A stretch of DNA of 64,000 nucleotides from Limoniibacter endophyticus (GCF_014652835.1 NZ_BMZO01000007.1:124001-188000), one strand, 5' to 3'. Positions 9,562 through 19,781 are shown, counted from the first letter of the stretch. Numbers and translations: made by a program. Notes: a model not told the origin generated them from the sequence alone.

Positions 9562-12138
9562 TTAGAACCCGCGCAAAATCGGCGCGGCCTTAAGGCCCAG
9601 AATACGCCAGGTGCCGGCAAGACCAAGCGCCACCGTCAGCACCAGGCCGAAGACGAGCGTTGCGGCTGCGACCTGCCAGAACAAGGTGAAGCTCATCGCC
9701 ATCACCTGTGTCAGGACGAACCACGCTGCCACAGCTCCGGCAAGCAGTGCGAAAATCGAGGCCGCGGCACCGATCAATGCATACTCTAACACATAGGCCC
9801 TCATCAGCATGTGCCGTGTCGCGCCGATTGTCTTGAGGACGACGGCATCATGTACACGTGCACGATTGGATGCAGCCAGGGCACCGGCCAGTACCAGAAC
9901 CGACGCGACGATAGCCACGCTAGCTGCCGCCCGCACGGCTGCGGCAAGCTGGCGGATCAGATCATTGACAACATCCAGCGCGTCCTTCACCCGCACTGTC
10001 GTCACCGTCGGGAAGGTGCGCGTTACAGCGTTGAGGATTCGGCCCTCCTGCTGGGGGGTGGCCTGATCATCGGATAATGTCGCGAGCCAGGCATGGGGAG
10101 CTCCGGCAAAACTGTTGGGCGAGAAAACCATGACGAAATTAATGCCGAGTGATTCCCATTTAACCTCGCGCAGACTGGCCACACGTGCGGTGATTTCTCG
10201 ACCCAGCACATTGACGGTTATTGTGTCTCCGATGTCCAATCCGATTTCGCGTGCTTCTTCTGCAACGAAGGAAACAAGTGGCTCCCCGCTATAGTCTTTC
10301 GGCCACCACTCGCCTTGCGTCAGGACGGAGTTCTCCGGAATGTCCGGTTCATAGGTAATGCCCCGGTCACCGCGCATGACCCAGTTAGCGCGCACATTCT
10401 CGGGCAGATCTGCCGTTTGTGTCCCGTTCAGGGCGGTTATTCTTCCACGCAGCATTGGCACCCGCATAAGAGCACCTTCAGGTGCATTCTCCGAAACCAG
10501 CCTGCTGAAACGGTCTACCTCGCTCGACTGAATGTCGACGAAGAAGAAATTAGGAGCCTGCTGCGGTAGCCGGCTGGTGATCTGGTTGCGCAAATTGGCG
10601 TCAATAAGCCCTAGCGCGACAAGGAGCGTCAGCCCAAGGCCGAGTGAAAGCACCACGGAGGGCGTTAATGCGCCCGGCCGGTGAATATTACCAACCGCGA
10701 GGCGCAGTGGGGTCGAGCGGGAATGGGGCGCCCGTCTGGCGATCCATTCGATCAGATGTGCGACTTGCCTGAGAACGATAAAGGCCAGGAGGGTCGAAGC
10801 GACAAAGATAAACCCCAGTCTGCGATCCGAAGAGAGGTAGATAGCAAGGACAGCGAGCCCAAGTGCTATGACGGCCGCGCTAATAAAATAACTGCGGCGC
10901 GGTCGCCCCGCCATGTTCAGCCCCATGCTGCGAAACAGAGAAGCAGCTGGTATCTCTCTGGCACGACCGAGCGGCAGGATCGTAAACACCAAAGTTACCA
11001 GAATGCCGAAAGTAAATGCGAGGGCAAGCGCTCCCGGATAAATCCCCGTCTCAAGGGGGACTGGAATAAACGTTTGCAATGCCGATTTCAGCAGGGGGGG
11101 TGCTATGGCGGCTATGCCGAGACCGATCGCGATTGCGATCAGTGAAACCAGCACAACCTGAGTGATATATATTAGAAATATCAGATGTCCTGATGCCCCG
11201 AGACTCTTAAAAGTAGCGATCACTGGACGCTTACTATCCATATAAGCCCGCACAGCGTTAGCCACACCTACCCCACCCACGACGAGCGAAGTCAATCCGA
11301 CAAGGGCCAAGAACTGCGAAAAGCGGTCCACATTGCTTCGCAAGGCCGGTGAGGCATTATCGCGTGTGCGTACGCTCCAGCCGGACGACGCAAACTCGTG
11401 CGTAGCCCGCTCACTCAATGCAGCTAGAGCAGCTGCCGACGGATCACTCAGCCGAATCTTGTATGAGAACTCGATCATCGCGCCTGGCTGATTAAGTCCC
11501 GAGGCGACGAGCGCCTCGTTGGAAATTAAAAGACGCGGTGCAAAACCGAAACCTTCGGACGCCGCATCCGGCTCGGCGATCAGCATCGACCTTATCTGAA
11601 AACGGGCGCGGCCGAGGAGGATTTCATCTCCAACCGAAACTCCCAGCCGCTGCAAAAGTATGTCGGGAGCAACAGCGCCATAAACCCCGTCTTGCTGCCC
11701 AAAAAGCTCGGCAGTTTCACGCGTGGGCTGCGTTTCAAGTAGACCATACAGAGGATAGTATGACGGATCGATCGATTTTGCTTCGACCAGAGCCTGATTG
11801 GAGCCATCCGTAAGACGCGCCATCGAACGCATTGAAGCGCCTTCGGCAACGGTGCCGTACTCCCGTAAGAATGCTAGTTCCGGCTCCGTTGCCTGTCGCT
11901 GGTTCAACTCGAGGCGGATATCGCCGCCGAGAAGAATCGCCCCTTGGCTATCCAGCCCGCCCTTGATTGCGCTAGCCACGGAATGCACGGCACCAATAGC
12001 AGCAACACCCAGCGCAATGCAGCCGATGAATATATAAAAGCCTTTCAATCCCCCGCGCATTTCCCGCAGTGCAAAGCGCCACGCGAGACGCAACTCAGAA
12101 ATCAGGCCGCCCATCTTCAATTTCGGCATTCCGCTCAT
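9562..12138 (-). CDS. ABC transporter permease, FtsX/YbbP type
   Basis: Protein of 858 residues. An N-terminal membrane helix (about residues 35-55) is followed by a large periplasmic domain, then three helices around 265-420, a middle pair, a second periplasmic region and a final three-helix FtsX-type domain (about 735-850). This is the duplicated FtsX layout of YbbP-like permeases, linked to export or extraction of lipids or hydrophobic compounds. Its start overlaps the ATPase stop as ATGA. Together with the GDSL esterase across the divergent gap it reproduces the ybbA-ybbP-tesA neighbourhood known from E. coli. The substrate is unknown. Confidence 0.88.
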   Translation of the reverse strand: MSGMPKLKMGGLISELRLAWRFALREMRGGLKGFYIFIGCIALGVAAIGAVHSVASAIKGGLDSQGAILLGGDIRLELNQRQATEPELAFLREYGTVAEGASMRSMARLTDGSNQALVEAKSIDPSYYPLYGLLETQPTRETAELFGQQDGVYGAVAPDILLQRLGVSVGDEILLGRARFQIRSMLIAEPDAASEGFGFAPRLLISNEALVASGLNQPGAMIEFSYKIRLSDPSAAALAALSERATHEFASSGWSVRTRDNASPALRSNVDRFSQFLALVGLTSLVVGGVGVANAVRAYMDSKRPVIATFKSLGASGHLIFLIYITQVVLVSLIAIAIGLGIAAIAPPLLKSALQTFIPVPLETGIYPGALALAFTFGILVTLVFTILPLGRAREIPAASLFRSMGLNMAGRPRRSYFISAAVIALGLAVLAIYLSSDRRLGFIFVASTLLAFIVLRQVAHLIEWIARRAPHSRSTPLRLAVGNIHRPGALTPSVVLSLGLGLTLLVALGLIDANLRNQITSRLPQQAPNFFFVDIQSSEVDRFSRLVSENAPEGALMRVPMLRGRITALNGTQTADLPENVRANWVMRGDRGITYEPDIPENSVLTQGEWWPKDYSGEPLVSFVAEEAREIGLDIGDTITVNVLGREITARVASLREVKWESLGINFVMVFSPNSFAGAPHAWLATLSDDQATPQQEGRILNAVTRTFPTVTTVRVKDALDVVNDLIRQLAAAVRAAASVAIVASVLVLAGALAASNRARVHDAVVLKTIGATRHMLMRAYVLEYALIGAAASIFALLAGAVAAWFVLTQVMAMSFTLFWQVAAATLVFGLVLTVALGLAGTWRILGLKAAPILRGF

Positions 12139-12824
12139 GCCGGTGCGACCTCGGGCAGATCGATTTCACCCGAGCGTAAAGCGATCTGCCGGTCGCATCG
12201 CTCGGCGAGTGACGGATCGTGCGTAACGAGAAGCATCGTCATATGGCGCTCTTTCGCCTTCTGGAAAAGTAGATCCGCCACATGACGCCCTGTCTTCTGA
12301 TCAAGGTTGCCAGTCGGCTCATCAGCAACAAGCAAGCGCGGAGAGGGCGCAAGAGCGCGCGCAATGGCGACGCGTTGCTGTTCTCCACCCGACAATTCGC
12401 CCGGATAGTGATCGAGACGATGGCCAAGCCCGACTGCTTCAAGCTCGCCCTTCGCAATCTTGAAAGCATCGGTTACGCCCGCAAGTTCGAGCGGAATTGC
12501 GACATTCTCGATCGCCGTCATGTTTGGAATGAGATGGAAAGACTGAAAGACAATACCGATCGTGCGACCGCGAAAAGCAGCCACCGCATCTTCGTCCAAT
12601 CCGGAAATCTCCTGCCCCGCGATCTTCACGGAGCCGCTATCGATCCGCTCCAGGCCGCCGGTGACCATGAGAAGAGTTGACTTACCCGAACCGGACGGGC
12701 CGACCACGCCGACCGTTTCACCCTCCGCGATTTCGAGCGACACATTGTTGAGCACCTGAACGGAAACCCGCCCGTCGCCCAGCCGCAGACACACATTTTT
12801 GAGCGCGATAACGGGTTCTGTCAC
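12135..12824 (-). CDS. ABC transporter ATPase, YbbA/LolD type
   Basis: Protein of 229 residues with Walker [10 protein letters not shown], the signature [15 protein letters not shown], Walker [13 protein letters not shown] and the switch His in LLVTHD. It belongs to the MacB/LolD/YbbA group that powers FtsX-type permeases. The start is GTG at 12824. The stop overlaps the permease start (ATGA), so the two are co-translated. A LolD role is possible by fold, but the permease partner and esterase neighbour favour YbbA. Confidence 0.92.
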   Translation of the reverse strand: MTEPVIALKNVCLRLGDGRVSVQVLNNVSLEIAEGETVGVVGPSGSGKSTLLMVTGGLERIDSGSVKIAGQEISGLDEDAVAAFRGRTIGIVFQSFHLIPNMTAIENVAIPLELAGVTDAFKIAKGELEAVGLGHRLDHYPGELSGGEQQRVAIARALAPSPRLLVADEPTGNLDQKTGRHVADLLFQKAKERHMTMLLVTHDPSLAERCDRQIALRSGEIDLPEVAPA

Positions 12825-12875
12825 AATCTACGTCCTATATGCAGGAAAGACCTTCGTTCATATGGGATCCCCAGA

Positions 12876-13520
12876 ATGTCCTTCAACAGTTTCACAAAGG
12901 CTTTATCCGTCGCCTTTCTTTTTCTTTTGGCGGCGCTTGTTGCGGCAAATGCTCAAGACCAGATCAAGATCGCGGCTTTTGGTGACAGCCTGATGGCCGG
13001 CTATAATCTCGGAGCAGGCGAAGGCTTTGCCGACCAGCTCCAGAATGAACTGCAAATGAAGGGTCATAGCGTCACGGTGATCAATGCCGCCGTATCGGGT
13101 GATACGACGTCCGGCGGGCTCGCACGACTTGACTGGTCGATCCCAGTAAATGTCGACCTCGTGATCCTGGGTCTGGGGGCTAATGACATGCTTCGTGGAA
13201 TCGCGCCGGAGGAGACGGAAAAGAATCTCCAGGCGATTATCGATAAGTTCAAGTCCCGCAAACAGCACCTCCTGCTCATAGGTATGGTGGCAGCCCCAAA
13301 TCTTGGTGAGAACTTCTCCGCACGTTTTAATCCGATCTATCCCCAACTGGCAAAAAAGAACGATCTCCCGCTTTATCCGTTCTTCCTTGACGGCGTGATC
13401 CCTAACGCCGAACTGCTTCTGGAGGATCGCATGCATCCCAATCAACGAGGCGTCGCCGTAATGGTCAGAGGCATTCTTCCTATGGTTGAGGCTGAACTGA
13501 AGAAGATCGACCCGAACTGA
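12876..13520 (+). CDS. periplasmic SGNH/GDSL esterase (TesA-like arylesterase)
   Basis: Protein of 214 residues. A signal peptide (cleavage near ANAQ, residue 26) sends it to the periplasm. The SGNH blocks are visible: the nucleophile Ser in AFGDSLMAGY, Gly in AAVSGDTTSGG, Asn in LGLGANDMLRG, and the Asp-His pair in EDRMHPNQRG. Relatives are acyl-CoA thioesterase I/lysophospholipase L1/arylesterases with broad ester substrates. It is divergent from the YbbA/YbbP-type transporter with a 51-base gap, an association that suggests shared work on lipids or other esters. Confidence 0.9.
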   Translation: MSFNSFTKALSVAFLFLLAALVAANAQDQIKIAAFGDSLMAGYNLGAGEGFADQLQNELQMKGHSVTVINAAVSGDTTSGGLARLDWSIPVNVDLVILGLGANDMLRGIAPEETEKNLQAIIDKFKSRKQHLLLIGMVAAPNLGENFSARFNPIYPQLAKKNDLPLYPFFLDGVIPNAELLLEDRMHPNQRGVAVMVRGILPMVEAELKKIDPN

Positions 13521-13628
13521 AAAGTCTTTGGATAAGACCCGTCGCATGAGCATATCGAACATATGCTCTTGTGCCGCCTGGCGATCGGTGATTCGCTGGA
13601 ACTGTCCATGATTCGAGGAGCCAAGCTT

Positions 13629-14210
13629 ATGCCACGCCTCTTCACCGCATTGGAAATACCACGCGATGCAGCAATGTCGCTTTCTTTGCTGCGGGGCGGC
13701 CTCCCCGGGGCGCGCTGGATCGATGTGGAGAATTATCATCTCACCTTGCGCTTTATCGGAGACGTGGAATGTCACGTTGCCGATGAGTTTGCCGAGGCGC
13801 TGGATCGTATAGAAAGACCAGCCTTTTCGCTTGCCTTGAGCGGCGTCGGGGCATTCGGCGGCAAGAAACCGCATTCCATATGGGCCGGAGTATCTCCTTC
13901 GCCGCAACTGCACCTTCTGCAGGCCGATATCGACCGCGTATGTCTGCGCCTTGGAATCGCACGCGATCCTCGAAAATTCTCACCCCACGTGACGCTTGCC
14001 AGATTGCGCAACACCAAGCCGGAAGAAGCAGCGCGCTACCTATCGGCACGGGGTAATTTCGCGACAATGCCTTTCAAGGTCGGGCGTTTTGTTCTCATGT
14101 CGTCGCGCCAGTCGGTAGGAGGCGGACCCTACGTCATTGAGGAAGCCTACCCTTTAGCAATGTCTCGGGAGGTCCAATTCCAACCAAGAGCCATATCCTC
14201 GCACGCCTGA
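13629..14210 (+). CDS. thpR: RNA 2',3'-cyclic phosphodiesterase (2'-5' RNA ligase family)
   Basis: Protein of 193 residues with two catalytic H-x-T-x motifs, HLTLRF and HVTLAR, about 85 residues apart, which define the 2H phosphoesterase (LigT/ThpR) family. These enzymes hydrolyse 2',3'-cyclic phosphates at RNA ends and can ligate 2'-5' in vitro. GAGGAG at 13615-13620 supports the ATG at 13629 with the expected MPRLFTALEIP start. Its last 64 bases overlap the 3' end of the convergent, broken phosphatase gene. Confidence 0.88.
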   Translation: MPRLFTALEIPRDAAMSLSLLRGGLPGARWIDVENYHLTLRFIGDVECHVADEFAEALDRIERPAFSLALSGVGAFGGKKPHSIWAGVSPSPQLHLLQADIDRVCLRLGIARDPRKFSPHVTLARLRNTKPEEAARYLSARGNFATMPFKVGRFVLMSSRQSVGGGPYVIEEAYPLAMSREVQFQPRAISSHA

Positions 14211-14643
14211 CGCAGGAGGCTGTAAATGGCTTCGAAATCGTTTGCGTCGCCATAATATGGGTCGGGTACATCCCGACCCGATGCTCCCGTAAACGGATGA
14301 GAGAAGAGAAGCGAAATCTTCTCTATCGCATGGACCGGCGCAACGGCGCGCATGTTGCGCACATTGCTCGCATCAAGCCCGATGATGAGATCGAATTCCC
14401 GAAATCAGCAGCACGAATTTGGCGTGCCTTCAGCTTCGAGATGTCAATGCCATGCTTTTTCGCAACTGCGATCGAACGGTGATCCGGCGCATTACCGCGA
14501 TGCCAGTTCCCAGTTCCGGCGGAATCGATGCGGATATTTCGACCCGCCTTTTCGGCAAGATCACGCATGATGCCCTCTGCTAAGGGCGAGCGGCAAATAT
14601 TACCAAGACAGACGAAAAGAATGGAAGAAGGTTGTTCACGCAT
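14147..14643 (-). pseudogene. low-molecular-weight protein-tyrosine phosphatase, frameshifted
   Basis: The first frame, from ATG 14643, encodes the phosphatase loop VCLGNICRSPLAEG (Cys nucleophile and Arg) and goes on to KARQIRAADF. The family sequence then continues in another frame as EFDLIIGLDASNVRNMRAVAP and ends with the general-acid Asp in VPDPYYG, stopping at 14147. One base is missing in an Arg-like codon at about 14399-14401, beside a CCC run. With one base restored, the protein would have about 165 residues, the family size. As read, the product has the P-loop but lacks the acid Asp. Either a true pseudogene or a sequencing/assembly indel. Confidence 0.85.
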
Positions 14644-14748
14644 GAACCAGTTCTGACCCATTGCCCTCGCTCTTGCAAGCCGAACCCAATCCCCCCACAT
14701 TTGGGTTCTATGCTTCAGATGGTCTTTAAGTACGAGGTTAGGACTGCG

Positions 14749-15099
14749 ATGCAGGGTAACGGCCCGCATGATTTCATGACGATCGACGCGAAGGAAGAAG
14801 ATGTCCGCAAGGGCTTCTGGAAAAAAGCCAAGCGCGTTGCACGCCGCATCCCTTTCATGGATGAGGTGGTTGCGGGGTATTATTGTGCGCTGGATTCCCG
14901 GACCCCCGCGCGCTCGAAGGCTATTCTCGTTGCTGCACTGGCTTATTTCATCATGCCGATGGACGCTGTTCCGGACATTTTTCTTGGCCTCGGCTTTACC
15001 GATGACATAGCAGTCTTGACGGCAGCGCTTGCCGCCGTTCAGCGCAATATCACCCCCGCCCATCGAAAAGCTGCACAAGACGCGCTCAGGGAAGAGTGA
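14749..15099 (+). CDS. DUF1232 (YkvA-like) membrane protein
   Basis: Protein of 116 residues with the DUF1232 core: RSKAILVAALAYFIMPMDAVPDIFLGLGFTDDIAVLTAAL, one or two membrane segments around a conserved DAVPD...GxxDD motif. The function of this family is not known. GAGGTTAGG precedes the ATG at 14749; an alternative start is ATG 14776 (MTIDAKEED). It is divergent from the broken phosphatase. Confidence 0.85.
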   Translation: MQGNGPHDFMTIDAKEEDVRKGFWKKAKRVARRIPFMDEVVAGYYCALDSRTPARSKAILVAALAYFIMPMDAVPDIFLGLGFTDDIAVLTAALAAVQRNITPAHRKAAQDALREE

Positions 15100-15338
15100 C
15101 CGCTCGCCGCTCGACTTGAAGGCAGCCGCCGCAATGTCGCCTTGTTCGTGGAATTGAAAAACGGTCTCACGGGCTTGCGGGGCAGTTTAGGCAAATTTCC
15201 AGCGCGTGAGATCGTTTTTTGATCTTGGGTTCACCGTTTGGTAACCCAGATTAATTCAAATTGAACGCAACGGGCGTGGGTATCTCCTCGGTAACCGGAT
15301 GGTGATGTCCACTTTAGGCGACATATAGATACGGTAGA

Positions 15339-15851
15339 ATGATGCGCGGTTTTGGATTTTCAACGATTGGTCTTGCGGTGTCGATTCTGGTAGCAACGCC
15401 TGCGTTGGCGCAACAGGCCAGCAGACTTTCCACCCACAATGACTGGGGCAGCTACGCCTACACGAACGAGCAACGCCAAAAAGTTTGTTACGTGCTGTCC
15501 ATGCCGGTCGACAAACAGCCTTCCTCGCTCGACCACGGCGATATTTACTTCCTCGTAACGCAGAAGCCCGGTCAAGCCAGTGCTTTCGAGCCGCAATTCT
15601 CTGCCGGCTACGATATGCAGGAAAACTCCAAAGTTACCGTGCGTATCGGCGACCGCAGCTTCAGCCTGTTCGTCCGAGGTCGTTCCGCCTGGCTAGAAAA
15701 TCCTGCGGAAGAACCACAGATGATTGCAGCCATGCGCGGCGGTGCCGATATGGCGATTGCGGCAAAGTCCGGACGCGGCAACGATACGAGCTATAAGTTC
15801 TCCCTGAGGGGCATTTCAGCTGCGTTGGCGTCTATTCAGAATTGCAAGTAA
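15339..15851 (+). CDS. invasion-associated locus B (IalB) family protein
   Basis: Protein of 170 residues with a signal peptide (cleavage after ATPALA, about residue 24). The mature part has the IalB pattern: WGSYAY...KVCYVLSMP near the start, a FLVTQKPG strand, a VTVRIGDRSFSLF strand, MIAAMRGGADMAIAAKS, and a final Cys (SIQNCK) that can pair with the first. The family is named after the Bartonella invasion protein, but it is widespread in non-pathogenic Hyphomicrobiales, so a virulence role should not be assumed. It is probably periplasmic. A hairpin follows the stop. Confidence 0.85.
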   Translation: MMRGFGFSTIGLAVSILVATPALAQQASRLSTHNDWGSYAYTNEQRQKVCYVLSMPVDKQPSSLDHGDIYFLVTQKPGQASAFEPQFSAGYDMQENSKVTVRIGDRSFSLFVRGRSAWLENPAEEPQMIAAMRGGADMAIAAKSGRGNDTSYKFSLRGISAALASIQNCK

Positions 15852-15872
15852 GCTGGACCGCCCAGTGGAACC

Positions 15873-15905
15873 CGAAGCCGGCACTGCCGGCTTTCGGCGT
15901 TTTGG
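15873..15905 (+). terminator. hairpin terminator after the IalB gene
   Basis: AAGCCGG (15875-15881) pairs with CCGGCTT (15887-15893) and the stem can extend outward by CG pairs; a short GTTTT tract follows. It lies about 22 bases past the IalB stop. Moderate terminator. Confidence 0.6.
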
Positions 15906-16061
15906 ACGCAGACGAGGCATGCGCAGACAAAAGGTGACGGGCACGTCGCTACATGCTATAGGCAGCCGAAAATCCGGCTGCGACATGCGACCGTAGACTA
16001 TTTGCCAACATAGACGACAAATGATGGTCAGGACTTTTGAGGTCCGGCAAGGCTCTAGATC

Positions 16062-17294
16062 ATGACGTTGACATTCGACCTGATGGACAAGGATACGCGC
16101 GCAGCCTTCGCAGCACGGGCGGCAGCGGAGCAGAAGCTTTCGCTTATCGGTATGACGCGCGAGGAAATGGCCGAAGCGTTGGTCGAAGCGGGTCTGGTGA
16201 CCAGTAAACAGGCCAGGATGCGCGTGCAGCAGCTTTGGCATTGGCTTTACGTGCGCGGCGTATCCGACTTCAGCCACATGTTCAACATCTCCAAAGATTT
16301 GCGCAGCGGACTGGATCAGAAGTTTACCATCGCTCGACCGGAAATCGTTCTCGAGCAGGTGTCCAACGACGGCACCCGCAAGTGGCTGCTGCGCTTTCCT
16401 CCCCGAGGGGCAGGACGTCCGGTAGAGATCGAGACTGTCTATATCCCGGAAGAAGGCCGCGGTACGCTCTGCGTTTCAAGTCAGGTCGGCTGCACGCTGA
16501 CATGCTCCTTCTGCCACACCGGAACGCAGAAGCTCGTGCGCAACCTGACATCGGAAGAGATTCTTGCGCAGATCATGGTTGCCCGGGACTATCTAGGCGA
16601 TTTTCCGGATCGCGACACGCCTTCAGGCGCCATCGTGCCGTTGGAGGGTCGCAAGATTTCCAACATTGTTATGATGGGCATGGGCGAACCGCTTTATAAT
16701 TTCGAAGCGGTCAAGAAGGCACTGATTATCGCTTCAGACGGGGATGGGCTGTCGCTTTCCAAGCGCCGCATCACCCTCTCCACCTCGGGCGTCGTACCGG
16801 AAATATACAAGACCGGAGAAGAGATCGGCGTTATGTTAGCAATTTCGCTGCACGCCGTGCGCGATGAATTGCGCGACCTTCTAGTGCCAATCAACAAGAA
16901 ATACCCGCTCGAGAAGTTGATGCAGGCTTGCCGCGATTATCCCGGTCTGTCCAACGCCCGCCGCATCACCTTCGAATACGTGATGCTGAAGGACGTCAAT
17001 GACAGCCTGGACGACGCCAAGCGCCTCGTACAGTTGCTCAAGGGAATTCCTGCCAAGATCAACCTGATCCCGTTCAACCCTTGGCCCGGCACCAACTACC
17101 AATGCTCGGATTGGGAGCAGATCGAGCGTTTCGCCGACTACGTCAACAATGCCGGCTATGCCTCCCCGATTCGCACTCCGCGCGGCCGTGACATTCTTGC
17201 CGCTTGCGGTCAGCTCAAATCGGCATCGGAGCGCATGAAAAAAACCGACCGTCTGGCTTTCGAAGCACAGATGATCGCGAATAATGAGGACTAA
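16062..17294 (+). CDS. rlmN: dual-specificity rRNA/tRNA adenine-C2 methyltransferase
   Basis: Protein of 410 residues. RlmN is a radical-SAM enzyme that methylates C2 of A2503 in 23S rRNA and A37 in some tRNAs. The [4Fe-4S] cysteines are Cys144, Cys148 and Cys151 in [14 protein letters not shown]. The motif [11 protein letters not shown], the RRITLSTSG segment and the late Cys in [11 protein letters not shown] (methyl-carrying) are diagnostic. The N-terminal helix-hairpin region contains [10 protein letters not shown]. The next gene starts 2 bases after the stop. Confidence 0.97.
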   Translation: MTLTFDLMDKDTRAAFAARAAAEQKLSLIGMTREEMAEALVEAGLVTSKQARMRVQQLWHWLYVRGVSDFSHMFNISKDLRSGLDQKFTIARPEIVLEQVSNDGTRKWLLRFPPRGAGRPVEIETVYIPEEGRGTLCVSSQVGCTLTCSFCHTGTQKLVRNLTSEEILAQIMVARDYLGDFPDRDTPSGAIVPLEGRKISNIVMMGMGEPLYNFEAVKKALIIASDGDGLSLSKRRITLSTSGVVPEIYKTGEEIGVMLAISLHAVRDELRDLLVPINKKYPLEKLMQACRDYPGLSNARRITFEYVMLKDVNDSLDDAKRLVQLLKGIPAKINLIPFNPWPGTNYQCSDWEQIERFADYVNNAGYASPIRTPRGRDILAACGQLKSASERMKKTDRLAFEAQMIANNED

Positions 17295-17296
17295 AC

Positions 17297-17767
17297 GTGC
17301 TGAAGCTGATTGGACAGCTCATCCTGATCCTGTTCGCATATGGCGTCGGAACCCTATGCGCCAGCGCCTTCCTGCACGTGATCTTCGTAAGCGTCTTTCA
17401 ATTGGCACCAGAAGAATTTGCCATTCTCGCTCAGAGCGGCTTTATTGTTTCTGTCCCCTTCATCGCCATCATTATTGCTTATTTTGCAATCCTGCCCTTC
17501 GCCGTGGTCGTAGCGATTGGCGAGCTGTTTTCCTATCAGGGCTGGATTTTCTATGCCCTTGGTGGCGCCGGTGTCGGCGCTTTGACCACCTCGTTGTTTC
17601 AATCCGGAGGCTCGACCGCTCACGCCGACCCTGGCCTGTATTTAACGGCAGCAGCGGCAGGTATTGTCGGAGCAACCGGCTATTGGTTCCTCGCAGGACG
17701 TTCCGCGGGCGAATGGGGCCGTATACGACGCAATTTTGAAGATCAAAATCCCGATCAGCGTGCCTGA
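17297..17767 (+). CDS. conserved membrane protein, function unknown
   Basis: Protein of 156 residues with about four membrane helices (residues 5-28, 45-72, 80-98, 113-132) and a charged C-terminus. I do not recognise the family. It starts with GTG at 17297, two bases after rlmN, so it is likely co-transcribed with it. Its end overlaps the convergent LysE gene by 13 bases. Confidence 0.75.
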   Translation: MLKLIGQLILILFAYGVGTLCASAFLHVIFVSVFQLAPEEFAILAQSGFIVSVPFIAIIIAYFAILPFAVVVAIGELFSYQGWIFYALGGAGVGALTTSLFQSGGSTAHADPGLYLTAAAAGIVGATGYWFLAGRSAGEWGRIRRNFEDQNPDQRA

Positions 17768-18396
17768 GCCGTCAATATCTTGACGGCAAATGCTGAGAAG
17801 ATTCCTGCAAACAGCCAATCTATCACGCGCGTCACTACCGGGCTCTTCTTCAAGAGTCCGGCAAATTTGTCTGCCGCCAGAACCATGGGAATGGTGAAGG
17901 GTAGCGATAGCGGAATGAACATGAGGCCCAGGAAGACGAGCTTGCTCGCAGCATGCGGATCGGATGCATTCACGAACTGAGGAAGAAAAGTCATGAAGAA
18001 CAAGATGATTTTCGGATTGAGAAGATTGATGCCAAGCCCAGTCACCCAGTTCTTCAAGAAACTCTTCGGTTTTGTCGCAACGACATTGGGCCGAAATGCG
18101 GAACCTTTATACACGGCCTGAACCGCCAGCCAGACAAGATAAGCCGCCCCCCCGATCTTCAGTGCTAGGAAGGCGGTGGGGGAAGCCACAATCAAAACAG
18201 AGAGGCCGAGGGCCACCAGCATCGTGTGAATGACAATACCGGTCATGGCGCCCAGCATGCATGCAAATCCCGCCCATTTACCCTGCGACAGCGCACGACC
18301 GACGAAAAGCGTCATGTCAGGCCCCGGTGTTATGGAAAGAACGAAACTTGCCAGTGCAAATTGAACGACCACAGGCCAGGCGGGGACAAAATCCAT
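17755..18396 (-). CDS. LysE/RhtB family amino-acid exporter
   Basis: Protein of 213 residues with six predicted helices. The N-terminal SITPGPDMTLFVGRALSQG is the LysE/RhtB signature, and LNPKIILFFMTFLPQFV is the second conserved block. Members export amino acids such as lysine, threonine, homoserine or cysteine; the substrate cannot be assigned. ATG 18396 is chosen over a TTG at 18411. It is divergent from argG. Confidence 0.88.
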   Translation of the reverse strand: MDFVPAWPVVVQFALASFVLSITPGPDMTLFVGRALSQGKWAGFACMLGAMTGIVIHTMLVALGLSVLIVASPTAFLALKIGGAAYLVWLAVQAVYKGSAFRPNVVATKPKSFLKNWVTGLGINLLNPKIILFFMTFLPQFVNASDPHAASKLVFLGLMFIPLSLPFTIPMVLAADKFAGLLKKSPVVTRVIDWLFAGIFSAFAVKILTAQAR

Positions 18397-18539
18397 AGTG
18401 GGAACTCGCAAATTGTTAGATCAGTAATGTTTGATCCAGCCACGATAAAAAAGCAATCCGACCTGTTTTCGGCTCCTTCTTTGCTTGCAGTTGCCAAAAA
18501 AGCCGTGATAGCTGCCTGCAAACAAAACGGGACATCGGA

Positions 18540-19766
18540 ATGGCTACGAAGCTCAAAGACGTCAGAAAAGTCGTACTCGCCTATTCGGGCGGCCTCGACA
18601 CCTCCATCATTCTCAAGTGGCTCCAGACTGAGCTGAACGCGGAAGTCGTGACTTTCACGGCGGATCTCGGCCAAGGTGAAGAGTTGGAGCCGGCGCGAAA
18701 AAAAGCAGAAATGCTTGGGATCAAGGAAATCTTTATCGAAGACGTGCGGGAAGAATTCGTCCGCGACTTCGTTTTCCCAATGTTCCGTGCCAATGCCGTC
18801 TATGAAGGCGTCTATCTCCTCGGCACCTCGATCGCCCGCCCGTTGATCTCCAAGCATCTCGTCGAGATCGCACGAAAGACCGGTGCAGATGCAATTGCCC
18901 ACGGCGCAACCGGTAAGGGCAATGATCAGGTGCGGTTCGAACTTTCAGCCTATGCATTGAACCCCGACATCAAAGTTATAGCACCGTGGCGCGACTGGAA
19001 TTTCAAAAGCCGCACCGATCTCTTGAACTTTGCCGAACAGCACCAGATCCCTGTCGCCAAGGACAAGAAGGGCGAGGCTCCTTTCTCGGTCGATGCGAAC
19101 CTGCTGCACTCGTCTTCCGAGGGCAAGGTATTGGAAGATCCTGCTGTCGAAGCTCCGGAATACGTCCATATGCGGACAGTTTCGCCGGAAGCTGCTCCCG
19201 ACAAGCCAACAATCATCAAGATCGGCTTCGAGCGTGGCGACGCTGTTTCGATCAATGGCGAGCGACTGTCCCCTGCAACACTGCTTGCCAAGCTCAATGA
19301 TTATGGTCGCGAAAACGGCATCGGTCGTCTGGACCTGGTCGAGAACCGCTTTGTCGGCATGAAATCGCGTGGCGTCTACGAAACCCCAGGCGGAACGATC
19401 CTCCTTGCAGCGCACCGCGCTATCGAATCGATCACGCTCGATCGCGGCGCAGCGCATCTCAAGGACGAGATCATGCCACGCTACGCGGAATTGATCTATT
19501 ATGGCTTCTGGTTCTCGCCGGAACGCGAAATGCTTCAGGCCCTCATCGACAAAAGCCAAGAGCATGTCGAAGGGGAAGTAATGCTGAAACTTTACAAAGG
19601 AAATGTAATGGTAACGGGCCGCGAAAGCCCGAAGTCGCTCTACTCTGACAAGCTCGTGACCTTCGAGGATGACCAGGGCGCCTATGACCAGAAGGACGCC
19701 GCTGGTTTCATCAAGCTGAACGCACTACGTCTGCGCACACTGGCCGCCCGCAAGCGCGGCGCCTGA
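18540..19766 (+). CDS. argG: argininosuccinate synthase
   Basis: Protein of 408 residues. It joins citrulline and aspartate with ATP in arginine synthesis. The N-terminal pyrophosphatase P-loop is [10 protein letters not shown] (about residues 14-23); [13 protein letters not shown] is the second diagnostic block, and [17 protein letters not shown] lies in the synthetase domain. The gene stands alone, with a divergent exporter upstream and a terminator downstream. Confidence 0.98.
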   Translation: MATKLKDVRKVVLAYSGGLDTSIILKWLQTELNAEVVTFTADLGQGEELEPARKKAEMLGIKEIFIEDVREEFVRDFVFPMFRANAVYEGVYLLGTSIARPLISKHLVEIARKTGADAIAHGATGKGNDQVRFELSAYALNPDIKVIAPWRDWNFKSRTDLLNFAEQHQIPVAKDKKGEAPFSVDANLLHSSSEGKVLEDPAVEAPEYVHMRTVSPEAAPDKPTIIKIGFERGDAVSINGERLSPATLLAKLNDYGRENGIGRLDLVENRFVGMKSRGVYETPGGTILLAAHRAIESITLDRGAAHLKDEIMPRYAELIYYGFWFSPEREMLQALIDKSQEHVEGEVMLKLYKGNVMVTGRESPKSLYSDKLVTFEDDQGAYDQKDAAGFIKLNALRLRTLAARKRGA

Positions 19767-19781
19767 TCCTAGCTTCCTAAA

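Noticed and set aside
12903-13913. A 336-codon open frame on the minus strand
   Set aside because: It lies antisense to the esterase and thpR genes, which have clear catalytic motifs. Its own product has no recognisable domain and an unnatural composition.
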